This document shows positions 43,703 through 53,949 of a DNA stretch of 64,000 nucleotides, in pieces. The stretch is taken from positions 992,001 through 1,056,000 of the forward strand of contig NZ_CP059856.1 of NCBI RefSeq assembly GCF_009193325.2. The letters are read 5' to 3'. Origin of the DNA: Bacteroides zhangwenhongii (GTDB lineage Bacteria > Bacteroidota > Bacteroidia > Bacteroidales > Bacteroidaceae). A program made the translations under genes and the position numbers. The notes below the pieces were generated by a model that was not told the DNA's origin, made no database searches, and worked only from the letters and a program-made list of their open reading frames with translations. Positions within the stretch are counted from its first letter, which is position 1; every line of letters begins with the position of its first letter.

Positions 43703-44749
43703 ATGAATATGAAACGCTTACAAGAGCTAACCCGGCCGAATATCTGGAAACTGAAACCCTACTCTTCGGCTCGTGATGAATATAAAGGAGTTACAGCTTC
43801 TGTCTTTCTGGATGCTAACGAGAATCCGTACAATACGCCCCACAATCGCTATCCGGATCCGATGCAGTGTGAATTGAAAGCAATGTTGTCGAAGATAAAG
43901 AAAGTATCACCCGAGCATATTTTTCTTGGAAACGGTAGCGATGAGGCCATCGACTTGGTTTTTCGTGCATTCTGCGAACCGGGTAAAGATAATGTAGTGG
44001 CTATCGATCCTACCTATGGAATGTATCAGGTGTGTGCCGATGTGAATGATGTCGAATACCGGAAAGTATTGTTGGATAATAACTTTCAGTTCTCTGCTGA
44101 TAAGTTATTGGCGGCTACCGATGAACATACCAAACTTATTTTTCTTTGCTCACCCAACAACCCGACAGGAAATGACTTACTCCGTTCTGAGATAGAAAAA
44201 GTACTGAACCGATTTGAAGGATTGGTAATGTTGGATGAGGCCTACAATGATTTCTCTGAAGCTCCTTCTTTTCTCGAAGAGCTGGATAAATATCCTAATC
44301 TTGTGGTATTCCAAACATTCTCCAAAGCGTGGGGATGCGCTGCTATCCGTTTGGGAATGGCCTTTGCTTCTAAAGAGATTATCGATATCCTCAGTAAAAT
44401 AAAATACCCTTATAACGTCAATCAACTTACCCAACAACAAGCCATCTCCATGTTACACAAATACTATGAGATAGAACGTTGGGTGAAGACGTTGAAGGAA
44501 GAGCGTGATTATTTGGAAGCGGAATTTGAGAAACTTCCTTGTACCATTCAACTCTTTCCGTCCGATGCCAATTTCTTTTTGGTTAAGGTGACGGATGCTG
44601 TGAAAATCTATAATTATCTGGTAGGTGAAGGTATCATTGTGCGCAACCGTCACACCGTTTCACTGTGCTGCAACTGTTTGCGTGTTACCGTTGGTACCCG
44701 TGTGGAAAACGACACTCTGTTAGCTGCTCTTAAAAAATACCAGGAATAA
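43703..44749 (+). CDS. hisC: Histidinol-phosphate aminotransferase
   Basis: A 348-aa PLP enzyme transferring an amino group to imidazole-acetol phosphate. It shows [18 protein letters not shown], the binding residues [14 protein letters not shown] and [12 protein letters not shown], the region [12 protein letters not shown], and the PLP-lysine motif [15 protein letters not shown]. It starts two bases after hisD (a second ATG lies two codons later). Confidence 0.97.
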   Translation: MNMKRLQELTRPNIWKLKPYSSARDEYKGVTASVFLDANENPYNTPHNRYPDPMQCELKAMLSKIKKVSPEHIFLGNGSDEAIDLVFRAFCEPGKDNVVAIDPTYGMYQVCADVNDVEYRKVLLDNNFQFSADKLLAATDEHTKLIFLCSPNNPTGNDLLRSEIEKVLNRFEGLVMLDEAYNDFSEAPSFLEELDKYPNLVVFQTFSKAWGCAAIRLGMAFASKEIIDILSKIKYPYNVNQLTQQQAISMLHKYYEIERWVKTLKEERDYLEAEFEKLPCTIQLFPSDANFFLVKVTDAVKIYNYLVGEGIIVRNRHTVSLCCNCLRVTVGTRVENDTLLAALKKYQE

Positions 44750-44752
44750 ATT

Positions 44753-45877
44753 ATGAAGAAGAAAGTATTATTTATAGACAGAGACGGAACGTTGGTTATC
44801 GAACCGCCCATCGACTATCAGCTCGACTCATTGGAGAAGTTGGAGTTCTATCCGAAAGTATTCCGCAACTTAGGCTTTATTCGTAGTAAACTCGATTTTG
44901 AATTTGTAATGGTCACCAATCAGGATGGACTGGGTACTTCTTCTTTTCCGGAGGAAACCTTTTGGCCTGCTCACAATCTGATGTTAAAAACGTTGGAGGG
45001 CGAGGGAATTACTTTTGACGAGATTCTGATTGACCGAAGTTTTCCAGAAGATAATGCTCCTACCCGTAAACCGCGTACCGGTATGTTGACCAAATATCTG
45101 GATAGCCCGGAATATGATCTTGCCGGGAGCTTTGTTATCGGTGATCGTCCTACGGATGTGGAACTTGCCCGAAATTTAGGGTGTCGTGCCATCTACTTGC
45201 AGGATTCTATAGAAAGCCTCAAAGAAAAAGGGTTGGAAGAAGTCTGTACCCTTGCAACTACGGATTGGGATCGGATAGCCGAGTACTTGTTTGCCGGTGA
45301 GCGGAAAGCGGAAGTACAGCGTACCACCAAAGAGACAGATATCTATGTAGCTTTGAATCTTGATGGAAATGGAATGTGTGATATCTCTACCGGTCTTGGC
45401 TTTTTCGATCATATGCTAGAACAGATTGGAAAACATTCCGGCATGGATTTGACAATTCGTGTGAAAGGAGATCTGGAAGTGGATGAACATCATACAATCG
45501 AAGATGCCGCCATTGCATTGGGTGAATGTATCTATCAAGCTTTGGGTAATAAGAGGGGTATTGAGCGTTATGGGTATGCTCTGCCGATGGATGACTGCCT
45601 CTGTCAGGTTTGCCTCGATTTCGGCGGACGTCCTTGGCTAGTATGGGATGCGGAGTTCAAACGTGAGAAGATAGGGGAGATGCCGACAGAAATGTTCCTG
45701 CATTTCTTTAAGTCATTGAGTGACGCTGCAAAGATGAATTTGAATATAAAAGCAGAGGGACAGAATGAACACCATAAGATAGAAGGTATCTTTAAAGCGC
45801 TTGCCCGTGCTTTAAAGATGGCTTTGAAGCGTGATATCTATCATTTTGAACTTCCATCCAGTAAAGGAATGCTCTGA
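44753..45877 (+). CDS. hisB: Bifunctional histidinol-phosphatase / imidazoleglycerol-phosphate dehydratase
   Basis: A 374-aa fusion. The N-terminal HAD-type phosphatase (about 1-165) has [26 protein letters not shown] and [14 protein letters not shown]. The dehydratase (about 185-374) has the manganese-binding [30 protein letters not shown] and [16 protein letters not shown]. The fusion is as in E. coli. It is the last gene of the cluster here; hisH, hisA, hisF and hisIE are not in this window. Confidence 0.97.
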   Translation: MKKKVLFIDRDGTLVIEPPIDYQLDSLEKLEFYPKVFRNLGFIRSKLDFEFVMVTNQDGLGTSSFPEETFWPAHNLMLKTLEGEGITFDEILIDRSFPEDNAPTRKPRTGMLTKYLDSPEYDLAGSFVIGDRPTDVELARNLGCRAIYLQDSIESLKEKGLEEVCTLATTDWDRIAEYLFAGERKAEVQRTTKETDIYVALNLDGNGMCDISTGLGFFDHMLEQIGKHSGMDLTIRVKGDLEVDEHHTIEDAAIALGECIYQALGNKRGIERYGYALPMDDCLCQVCLDFGGRPWLVWDAEFKREKIGEMPTEMFLHFFKSLSDAAKMNLNIKAEGQNEHHKIEGIFKALARALKMALKRDIYHFELPSSKGML

Positions 45878-45900
45878 TGAGAACAGAATGAGAATGTGTC

Positions 45901-45933
45901 AAAACGCAGATTAATGCAAATAATCTGCGTTTT
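45901..45933. terminator. Bidirectional terminator between hisB and nadE
   Basis: Perfect 13-bp stem AAAACGCAGATTA (45901-45913) and TAATCTGCGTTTT (45921-45933), loop of seven. Symmetric A and T ends let it serve both converging genes. Confidence 0.9.
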
Positions 45934-45966
45934 ATTATTCATTATGACACCCTCATAATATAGTAT

Positions 45967-47892
45967 TTATAAACTTTCAATTTCCTTAAGCCACATGGCT
46001 GAACTTGCGTCACTAGGCATTCTCCAGTCTCCTCGCGGACTGATAGAAATACTTCCTACTTTAGGACCGTCGGGCAAACAGGAGCGTTTGAATTGCTGAT
46101 TAAAGAAACGGCGGAAGAAAGTCGAAAGCCATTTCTTGATGGTTTCTTCATCATAAACACCTTTGAATGCACTATTTGCCAGATAGAATATTTTGGAAGG
46201 TCGGAAGCCGAAACGCAAGAAATAATAAAGGAAGAAATCGTGCAACTCGTATGGACCTACCAGATCTTCTGTCTTTTGTTTTATTTCCCCGTTTTCATCT
46301 GCCGGAATCAGTTCCGGACTGATAGGAGTATCTACGATATCGAGTAAAGTTGCTTTTGAATTTTCATCCACACCATTTTCAGCTACCCATTGTACCAGAT
46401 ATTTTACAAGAGTTTTAGGAACACTGGCATTTACACCGTACATAGACATATGGTCGCCATTGTAAGTCGCCCATCCCAATGCAAGTTCCGATAAATCTCC
46501 AGTTCCGATGACCATCCCCCAAGTCTGATTGGCAACATCCATCAATATTTGGGTACGTTCACGTGCCTGAGAGTTCTCGTAGGTGACATCATGTATATTT
46601 ATATCATGATCTATATCCTTAAAATGCTGGATGCAAGCTTCCTTGATACTGATCTCACGTATCGATATTCCCAATGATTTCATCAGGTCAAGGGCGTTGT
46701 TGTAAGTACGGTCGGTTGTTCCGAAGCCTGGCATGGTGATACCGAGAATATTTTTTCGAGGTAGTCCCAACTTATCAAAAGTCTTCACGCAAACAAGTAA
46801 TGCCAGCGTTGAATCCAATCCGCCGGAAATGCCGACTATGGCAGTCTTGGCTCCGGTATGAGCCAGCCTTTGAGCCAGCCCGGCTATTTGGATAGAGAAG
46901 ACCTCTTCACAGTGTTCGTTTAATTCAGCTCCCTGAGGCACAAAAGGATGAGGATTGAACTTCCGGGTTAGCACAAGCTCTTTACTGTTAACAAATTCTG
47001 TTGAGATAGTAACTGCTTTTTTATCTGCCAGATTTGCCTGGTTGGCGGCAAAAGTCGTATTTACCCTACGTTCGGCGCGGATACGCTCTACATCTATTTC
47101 ACTGATAATTAATTGCTCTTCCATGCTAAAACGCTCACTGCGTGCAAGAAGTGTTCCGTTTTCATAGATCAACCCGTTGCCTGCAAATACTACATCTGTG
47201 GTCGACTCTCCGAAACCACACGACGAGAATACATATCCGGCAATACAACGTGCGGACTGTTGGCTGATAAGTGAACAGAGATAATTATGTTTCCCGATTC
47301 CTTCATTGTCAGCGGACATATTGAAAATGATCTCCGCCCCTTGCAATGCGAGGGAAGAACTAGGCGGAATAGTAGCCCAGAGATCTTCGCAAATTTCGAT
47401 ACCAAACGTTGTATCCGAAGTCTCGAAAAGAAGATTTGCTCCGATTGGAACAATCTGTCCGCATAGACGTACAACATCTGTTTTTAATTGAAGTGAGGAA
47501 GTAAACCAGCGTTGTTCGTAGAACTCTTTATAATTGGGCAGGTAGGTTTTAGCGGTAACACCTATTATCTTTCCCTTTTGAATAGTCACGGCTGCATTGA
47601 CTATCATTGAATTGACGATAACGGGCATACCGACAATGGATATGATATCTAACTGGCGGGTATTATTTAATATTTGCATTAACCCCATTTCAGCTTCTTC
47701 AAGTAATAGCTGTTGTCCGAACAGGTCACCGCAAGTATATCCTGTGACGCTCATTTCAGGGAATACAATGATCTGTACTCCTTTTCCTTCGGCTACAGCA
47801 ATCAGACTTTCTATCTTCTCTACATTGAATTTGCAGTCAGCCACTTTGACGTGTGGCACGGCTGCTGCTACTTTCACGAATCCGTAGTTCAT
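45967..47892 (-). CDS. nadE: Glutamine-dependent NAD(+) synthetase
   Basis: A 641-aa enzyme that completes NAD synthesis. The N-terminal nitrilase-like domain (about 1-290) supplies ammonia from glutamine, with the Glu-Lys-Cys triad in [29 protein letters not shown] and [10 protein letters not shown]. The C-terminal domain has the ATP pyrophosphatase loop [14 protein letters not shown] (about 348-361) and [15 protein letters not shown] -7 box on the minus strand at 47921-47928 (TATTTTTG) leaves a leader of about 22 bases. Confidence 0.96.
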   Translation of the reverse strand: MNYGFVKVAAAVPHVKVADCKFNVEKIESLIAVAEGKGVQIIVFPEMSVTGYTCGDLFGQQLLLEEAEMGLMQILNNTRQLDIISIVGMPVIVNSMIVNAAVTIQKGKIIGVTAKTYLPNYKEFYEQRWFTSSLQLKTDVVRLCGQIVPIGANLLFETSDTTFGIEICEDLWATIPPSSSLALQGAEIIFNMSADNEGIGKHNYLCSLISQQSARCIAGYVFSSCGFGESTTDVVFAGNGLIYENGTLLARSERFSMEEQLIISEIDVERIRAERRVNTTFAANQANLADKKAVTISTEFVNSKELVLTRKFNPHPFVPQGAELNEHCEEVFSIQIAGLAQRLAHTGAKTAIVGISGGLDSTLALLVCVKTFDKLGLPRKNILGITMPGFGTTDRTYNNALDLMKSLGISIREISIKEACIQHFKDIDHDINIHDVTYENSQARERTQILMDVANQTWGMVIGTGDLSELALGWATYNGDHMSMYGVNASVPKTLVKYLVQWVAENGVDENSKATLLDIVDTPISPELIPADENGEIKQKTEDLVGPYELHDFFLYYFLRFGFRPSKIFYLANSAFKGVYDEETIKKWLSTFFRRFFNQQFKRSCLPDGPKVGSISISPRGDWRMPSDASSAMWLKEIESL

Positions 47893-47920
47893 CTTATACC
47901 TTATTTATATATAGTGGGTG

Positions 47921-47928
47921 CAAAAATA
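47921..47928 (-). promoter_or_regulatory. -7 box of nadE
   Basis: TATTTTTG on the minus strand, initiation near 47914. Confidence 0.5.
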
Positions 47929-48505
47929 GGAAATAGTTTTGAATATTTATCGTTTCTATTGTGAATCCTCAAAAAGAGATATTTTAAGTGGTTTAGGATA
48001 CTGTTGCTTGAACAATTAAATGATATATCAAAAAGATAGTTTATTTGTGCGTTTTTATAGACTGCGTCCAGCGAATTTAACTCTGTGGTCGATTTCTAAT
48101 AATATAAACTGTCAAAAAGATATTGGTGGAAATTTGGTGCAAAATATGCGACATTTTGTTTCTTTTATTTAACTATAATATTTATATTTGTAGCCAAATT
48201 AAAGCAATTTATATGCTGATAACACTAAAGAACGAGCAATATTACTTGTTAGAGAATATAATTTAAGAGAAGATGGACATATATTTTATTTCTACAATTA
48301 TAACACGAAGAAAGTACATCAATATTTGGCGTAATATCAAGAACCAGCCGAGCTAAACTTATCCTTTTCTATTAATTATCAAGAACTATTGAGTTCGGAT
48401 AGTATGTGTCACTTTTCATGTATGAGAAATGGTGCAGGTGGTCTTGGTATGTATAAATCTATAATAATAAATCAAATTCATTAATTTTTAATTCAAGTAT
48501 CAAAG
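47929..48505 (+). other. Long intergenic region before the second susC
   Basis: No intact gene. TATATTTG at 48183-48190 is a possible -7 box for the operon, which would give an unusually long leader of about 300 bases. Three copies of TCAAAAAGATA or a near variant occur at 47969, 48028 and 48112. Within 48200-48420 two short frames read LVREYNLREDGHIFYFYNYN and YQEPAELNLSFSINYQELL; they look like broken gene pieces but match nothing I recognise. Confidence 0.4.
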
Positions 48506-51448
48506 ATGAGAAAATCAATTCTCTTGCTTGTACTCTTTGCTCTGACGAATATCCCTCTCATGCTTCTGGCACAGGGAGGATATAAAGTCACAGGACAGGT
48601 AGTTTCGGCGGATGACAATGAACCGATGATTGGCGTGTCCATTCTGGAGAAAGGTACAACAAATGGTGTGATTACCGATATAGACGGTAAGTACACTCTT
48701 GAAATTAAGGGCACGGCGAAGGCTACTTTGCTGTTCTCTTATGTCGGTATGCAATCCCAGCAGCATGAAGTCAACCCGCGCACGGGGACGCTGAATGTAC
48801 GGCTGGTTTCGGATTCCGAATTAATAGACGAAGTAGTGGTGGTGGCGTACGGAACCCGTAAAAAGGGAACCATTGCCGGAGCCGTGTCCACCGTAAAGGC
48901 GGAAAAGATGGAAAATGTACCGGCAGCCGGTTTCGACCAGTCGCTGCAGGGACAGACGCCCGGTCTGACAGTTATCTCCAATTCCGGAGAACCCAGCAAA
49001 TCAGCGGTCTTCCAAATTCGAGGCACCAACTCTATCAATTCGGGCACGTCTCCGTTGTTTATTCTGGACGGTGTGCCTATTTCGAGTGCTGATTTTAATA
49101 CAATCAGCCCGGGAGATATCGAATCCATATCTGTGTTGAAGGACGCTTCTTCTACCTCTATTTATGGAGCCCGCGCGGCAAACGGTGTGGTGGTAATCAC
49201 TTCCAAACGCGGATTGTCGTTGGATAAGGCGAAAGTGTCGTTGCGTGCGCAGTGGGGATTCTCACAATTGGCGTCGGATGACAACTGGATGATGATGAAT
49301 ACGCCCGAACGTATTCAGTTTGAAAAAGAAATTGGTCTGGACTCCGGTCAGGATTACACGCTGCTTTCACGTACCGATATCAATTGGTTGGATGAGGTAT
49401 TCAACGATCGCGCTCCGTTGCAGAGCTATGAATTGTCGGTTAACCGTGCTACCGACCGCCTCAACTACTACGTTTCCGGAGGTTTCTACGACCAGGACGG
49501 TATTGCGCAGAACTCTACTTTCCGTCGTTATAACCTGCGTGCCAATGCAGAAGTGAAAGCCAGCAACTGGTTGAAAATAGGAACCAACACGATGATGGCT
49601 TATGAAGAAGTAGCGCAGGCGGAAGAAGGAGAAATGGCGCTTTATACGCCGATCTCCGGTTCACGTTTCATGTTGCCTTACTGGAACCCTTATAATAAGG
49701 ACGGATCTCTGGCTTCACAGAACGATGGAACTTGGACGGGAACCGGACAGAATCCGATTGAATGGATGAACAACAATCCGGTGAACCACAAGAAATATAA
49801 ATTGCTCTCTACTGTGTTTGCTGAACTTACTCCGATCAAGAATATGACGGTGCGCGCACAGTTCGGTGCAGACTATGCACACTCTACGGCTTTCATGCAG
49901 TCTTTCCCGAGCTACATTATTAATAATAGTTCAGGTAGCGCCGGACGCAGTTCATCGGATATCCTTAACCTGACGGAAACCGTTACGGCAAATTACCGCT
50001 GGGCGTTGAACGACGACCATTCTTTCAATTTCCTGCTGGGGCAGGAAGGGGTGGATTATCGTTCTAACGGATTCCAAGTAGTGACGAGAGGGCAGAACAA
50101 CGACCGCCTGACGAACGTCACTGCCGGTACGCGTGCCTCTTCATGGGTGGATACCACCAGTTCTTACGCTTACTTGTCGTTCTTCTTCCGTGGTGAATAC
50201 AATTATAAAGATTTGTATTATGCCGAAGGTGCTGTACGTACCGATGCTTCTTCGCGTTTCGGTAAAGACCACCGTTGGGGTGCTTTCTGGTCGCTCGGCT
50301 TTATGTGGAACATCAAGAACGAGGCTTTCCTGAAAGACGTGGAATGGCTGACAAGCGCACAAATTAAATTGAGCACCGGTACATCGGGTAACTCGGAGAT
50401 CAATTTTTACGAGCATCTCGCACTGGTTTCCGGCAACGCCAATTACTTCAACCAGGCAGGTCTTTACCCTGCACAGAGCGGAAACGAAGATTTGGGCTGG
50501 GAACAGACGTGGGCAAACAACGTCGGCGTAAGCTTCGGCATTTTCAACCGTGCGAATGTGAACATCGACTTCTATCATAAGAAAACCACCGATATCCTGA
50601 TGAATGTGCCTACTTCGTATGCCATCACGGGTGAAGGCTGGCGTTGGGAGAACATCGGCGCCATGATGAACCGCGGTGTGGAAGTAGCGGTAGACGGAGA
50701 TGTGATCCGTACGAAGGACTTCACTTGGAACTTGAGTGCTAACGTGTCTTACAACAAGAACAAGTTGCTCGAACTCTACAACGGCGTGCAGGAATATGTA
50801 AACTCCACCACCGGATTGAAGTATGTAGTGGGACATCCCGTACACGAATTTTTCATGAACCGCTATGCAGGTGTGAACCCCGCCAACGGAGATGCCCTGT
50901 GGTATACGGCTGACGGCGAACTGACTACTGAATTTCGTGAAGAAGATAAGGTAATGACCGGCAAGACGTTCGACTCTCCGTGGGCAGGCGGTTTCGGAAC
51001 CACCATCACATGGAAAGGTCTCTCGCTGTCGGCGCAATTCAGTTGGATGGCAGACCGCTATGTGATGAACAACGACCGTTTCTTTGAAGAAAGCAACGGA
51101 CTGTACAGCTCCTACAATCAGTCGAAACGACTGCTGTATGACCGTTGGAAAAAGCCGGGTGACATCACCGATATCCCCCGTTATAACGTGGTAGCCCAGT
51201 TGGACGACCGTTTCCTCGAGAATGCTTCTTTCCTTCGTCTGAAGAATCTGACGCTGGCTTATTCGCTTCCACAGTTGTGGCTGAAGAAGACCAATTTCTT
51301 CTCTGCCGCCCGTGTGTATCTGCAAGGGCAGAACTTGCTGACATGGACAGGTTTCACCGGACTCGACCCGGAAGTATCGAGCAATATTTACAGAGCACAA
51401 TATCCGGCTTCGCGCCAGTTTACTTTGGGTGTTGAAGTTTCATTCTAA
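48506..51448 (+). CDS. SusC/RagA-like TonB-dependent transporter
   Basis: A 980-aa outer-membrane transporter. After the signal peptide (ending LLAQ) comes a carboxypeptidase-regulatory-like domain (about 27-105, VISADD-type region with NEPMIGVSILEKGTTNGVIT), the TonB box region (VVVAYGTRKKGTIAGAVST), the plug (about 115-230, IFQIRGTNSINSGTSPLFIL type) and the barrel, ending in GVEVSF. It lacks an STN domain, so it does not signal to an anti-sigma factor, and no regulator gene accompanies it in the window. It forms a pair with the SusD protein behind it. Confidence 0.95.
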   Translation: MRKSILLLVLFALTNIPLMLLAQGGYKVTGQVVSADDNEPMIGVSILEKGTTNGVITDIDGKYTLEIKGTAKATLLFSYVGMQSQQHEVNPRTGTLNVRLVSDSELIDEVVVVAYGTRKKGTIAGAVSTVKAEKMENVPAAGFDQSLQGQTPGLTVISNSGEPSKSAVFQIRGTNSINSGTSPLFILDGVPISSADFNTISPGDIESISVLKDASSTSIYGARAANGVVVITSKRGLSLDKAKVSLRAQWGFSQLASDDNWMMMNTPERIQFEKEIGLDSGQDYTLLSRTDINWLDEVFNDRAPLQSYELSVNRATDRLNYYVSGGFYDQDGIAQNSTFRRYNLRANAEVKASNWLKIGTNTMMAYEEVAQAEEGEMALYTPISGSRFMLPYWNPYNKDGSLASQNDGTWTGTGQNPIEWMNNNPVNHKKYKLLSTVFAELTPIKNMTVRAQFGADYAHSTAFMQSFPSYIINNSSGSAGRSSSDILNLTETVTANYRWALNDDHSFNFLLGQEGVDYRSNGFQVVTRGQNNDRLTNVTAGTRASSWVDTTSSYAYLSFFFRGEYNYKDLYYAEGAVRTDASSRFGKDHRWGAFWSLGFMWNIKNEAFLKDVEWLTSAQIKLSTGTSGNSEINFYEHLALVSGNANYFNQAGLYPAQSGNEDLGWEQTWANNVGVSFGIFNRANVNIDFYHKKTTDILMNVPTSYAITGEGWRWENIGAMMNRGVEVAVDGDVIRTKDFTWNLSANVSYNKNKLLELYNGVQEYVNSTTGLKYVVGHPVHEFFMNRYAGVNPANGDALWYTADGELTTEFREEDKVMTGKTFDSPWAGGFGTTITWKGLSLSAQFSWMADRYVMNNDRFFEESNGLYSSYNQSKRLLYDRWKKPGDITDIPRYNVVAQLDDRFLENASFLRLKNLTLAYSLPQLWLKKTNFFSAARVYLQGQNLLTWTGFTGLDPEVSSNIYRAQYPASRQFTLGVEVSF

Positions 51449-51466
51449 CTAGTATACTAAAGAAAG

Positions 51467-53002
51467 ATGATTAAGAAATTTAAATTATATATCTTGTTGG
51501 CTGCCGTGGCATGTTCCGCCACTTCTTGTCTGGATAAGATGCCGGAGGATGCGATTCCTTTCGATGATGCTATCAAGACGGTGGATGATGTAAATCTGGC
51601 AGTGGTAGGCATTTACGACGCTTTCAAGAACAGCGCCCTTTATTCCGGCAACCTTACCTTGCTGCCCGACTTGCAGGCGGACTTTGTGTATGGAATAAAC
51701 GGAAATACAAATACTTACGGAGACATCTGGCGCTGGAAAGACATTCTGGCTACCAATACAAGCATTGAGGCTGTGTATGCCGGATTGTACACTGTGATCA
51801 ACCGGTGCAATTTCCTGCTCGACCGTGTGGATGCGGTGAGAAAGAACACTATCGACGACGATGACCTCGACCGGCTCGAGGAGTGCTGTGGCGAAGCTTA
51901 TTTAGCCCGTGCGCTTGCCTATTCGGAACTGGTGAAATGTTTTTGCAAGGCTTACGAAAGCGATGCTGAAGCAGCTAATGAACTGGGGGTTATCCTGACC
52001 CGGCACTATCAGGGAAATGAGGAGATGAAGCGTGCTTCGCTGAAAGACTCTTATCAGTTTATCCTCGACGATCTTGACCGTGCAGCCGAACTCCTGGCGT
52101 TGGATAAAGATTATGATCCCGCTACCGACGGCGCTTTGTTCAACAATGCTGTTTATTTCAATGAATACACCGTCTATGCTTTGCGTGCGCGTGTCGCTCT
52201 TTATATGAAGAATTGGGAAGACGCTGTCAAATATTCCAGCAAGGTGATAGATAGCGGTTACTACCTTCTGTCCAGTTGTACCCAGAACTATACTTCTACC
52301 GCCACTTATTATAAGTATATGTGGACCAACGACAATGCTACGGAGATTATCTTCAAAGTCGGTTTTACCGTCGACTCTTATGGCGGCAGGCTGGGACAGA
52401 TTTTCTTCAATTACGACTTTAGTTCCATTCGTCCTGATTACGTGCCGGCAGAGTGGGTTATTAATTTGTATGATAACAACGACTTGCGCGTGTCTACTTT
52501 CTTCCAGTCCTATCAGACCGGTTACAGTCACGGGCTTTCATGGCCTTTACTGATAAAGTATTTCGGTAATGAGTCGTTTGTAAAAGAGAATATCCTTCAC
52601 GTCTGCATGCCGAAAGTGCTCCGCTTGTCGGAACAGTATCTGATTCGTGCCGAAGCCTATGTCAATCAGGCGAACCCCGACTATGGACGTGCCGGAAAAG
52701 ATATTACTACGCTTCGTACGGCTCGCTACACTACTTACGGAGGTTCTACCGCCCTGAGCGCATCCAATGCGATGAAAGTGATCAAAGAAGAGCGTGTGAA
52801 GGAACTTTATATGGAAGGTTTCCGTCTTCACGACTTAAAGCGTTGGCACGACGGATTTGAACGCAAGCCCCAGGCACAGTCATTGGAGAACGGCAGTAAA
52901 CTGAAAGTAGAAGCCGACGATCCTTTGTTTGTATGGCCGATACCGCAACATGAACTGGATGCTCCCGGTTCGCAAGTACAACCGAATGAAAGTAACAAAT
53001 AA
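51467..53002 (+). CDS. SusD/RagB-like surface lipoprotein
   Basis: A 511-aa RagB/SusD lipoprotein (lipobox ATSC, Cys about 21). Typical motifs: DDVNLAVVGIYDAFKNSA, GEAYLARALAYSELVKCFCK and ELYMEGFRLHDLKRWHDGFE near the C-terminus. It should close the SusC barrel and bind the ligand. It lies 18 bases after susC and 18 before the next lipoprotein gene. Confidence 0.94.
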   Translation: MIKKFKLYILLAAVACSATSCLDKMPEDAIPFDDAIKTVDDVNLAVVGIYDAFKNSALYSGNLTLLPDLQADFVYGINGNTNTYGDIWRWKDILATNTSIEAVYAGLYTVINRCNFLLDRVDAVRKNTIDDDDLDRLEECCGEAYLARALAYSELVKCFCKAYESDAEAANELGVILTRHYQGNEEMKRASLKDSYQFILDDLDRAAELLALDKDYDPATDGALFNNAVYFNEYTVYALRARVALYMKNWEDAVKYSSKVIDSGYYLLSSCTQNYTSTATYYKYMWTNDNATEIIFKVGFTVDSYGGRLGQIFFNYDFSSIRPDYVPAEWVINLYDNNDLRVSTFFQSYQTGYSHGLSWPLLIKYFGNESFVKENILHVCMPKVLRLSEQYLIRAEAYVNQANPDYGRAGKDITTLRTARYTTYGGSTALSASNAMKVIKEERVKELYMEGFRLHDLKRWHDGFERKPQAQSLENGSKLKVEADDPLFVWPIPQHELDAPGSQVQPNESNK

Positions 53003-53020
53003 GATTAAAAGCATACGATA

Positions 53021-53926
53021 ATGAAGAAATTATTAATAGGATGTATGGCAGCTCTCGCTGTGCTGACGGCTCTTTCCGGATGCGATCAGGACAAGGTGAC
53101 ATACAGCGGAGCTAATTATCTTATGTTTTCTGACACGCTTTATACTTATGCCGTGCAAGAAACGAATGAGATACTCAACGTTCCCGTGGCTGCTACTGGG
53201 GCAGCCAGCTACGACCGCACGTTTGCTGTGGAAGTGATAGATCGGGAGAGCAATGCCGTAGAAGGCAAGCATTATAAATTATTGTCTAACACCGTCACCA
53301 TCAAAGCGGGCGAAAGAGTTGCCAATTTGCAGGTGCAGGGTATGTATGACAATCTGGAGATTACCGACTCGCTGGGCTTCTCCTTGCGGCTAGTTGTGCC
53401 CGAAGAAGACCGTTGGGATATATACGGAACAGGCGCGAAGGTGGTGATGCAGAAGATTCTTCCGTTTGACATCCAGAAGTTTACGGGATGGTGTAAGGTC
53501 ACTTCTACCTATCTGTCGTCCGATTATTATCCGAAGAAGACGGACATTCGTCTGGTTAAGTCGGATGTAGTAGAAGGCAAAGAGAATACGATTGTCATCC
53601 ATGGTGTTTACTTTGACGGGCATGATACGGAAATCACTTTTAACCGGAAAGATGTGTTGGAACCGTTGGTTGAAATGGAAGAACATATGTGTGCCACTAC
53701 GGCAGAAGCTTTCAATACCATCCACGGTGACGGGAAGTTACTTATGAGCCAGCCGGCAGCTTACACTTCTTTCTACAGTACCAACGAGACTTTCATCATG
53801 CAGTATGTCACATTGAGTGTGAACAACAAAGATGGTTCGTTTTATGGTATAGTGGGTACGTTTATCAATATCTTCGAATGGATAAGCGATGCGGAAGCGG
53901 AAAAATTAAAAGAACAAGGATATTAA
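53021..53926 (+). CDS. Surface lipoprotein, DUF4843/DUF4984-like
   Basis: A 301-aa lipoprotein (lipobox LSGC, then DQDKVTYSG). The first 130 residues form a beta-sandwich of the Calx-beta type (ILNVPVAATGAASYDRTFAV, HYKLLSNTVTIKAGE), as in DUF4843/DUF4984 proteins that stand third in many SusCD operons; I cannot decide between the two names. The second half contains FTGWCKVTSTYLSSDYYPKK and resembles a C-terminal binding domain. Role: probably a surface binding or stabilising subunit (inference). Confidence 0.68.
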   Translation: MKKLLIGCMAALAVLTALSGCDQDKVTYSGANYLMFSDTLYTYAVQETNEILNVPVAATGAASYDRTFAVEVIDRESNAVEGKHYKLLSNTVTIKAGERVANLQVQGMYDNLEITDSLGFSLRLVVPEEDRWDIYGTGAKVVMQKILPFDIQKFTGWCKVTSTYLSSDYYPKKTDIRLVKSDVVEGKENTIVIHGVYFDGHDTEITFNRKDVLEPLVEMEEHMCATTAEAFNTIHGDGKLLMSQPAAYTSFYSTNETFIMQYVTLSVNNKDGSFYGIVGTFINIFEWISDAEAEKLKEQGY

Positions 53927-53949
53927 AAAATAAGTAATAGAAAATAGAT

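Noticed and set aside
50141..51400. Minus-strand frame of 419 codons inside the second susC
   Set aside because: Opposite a clear TonB-dependent transporter with all family motifs; long antisense frames arise from its codon use.
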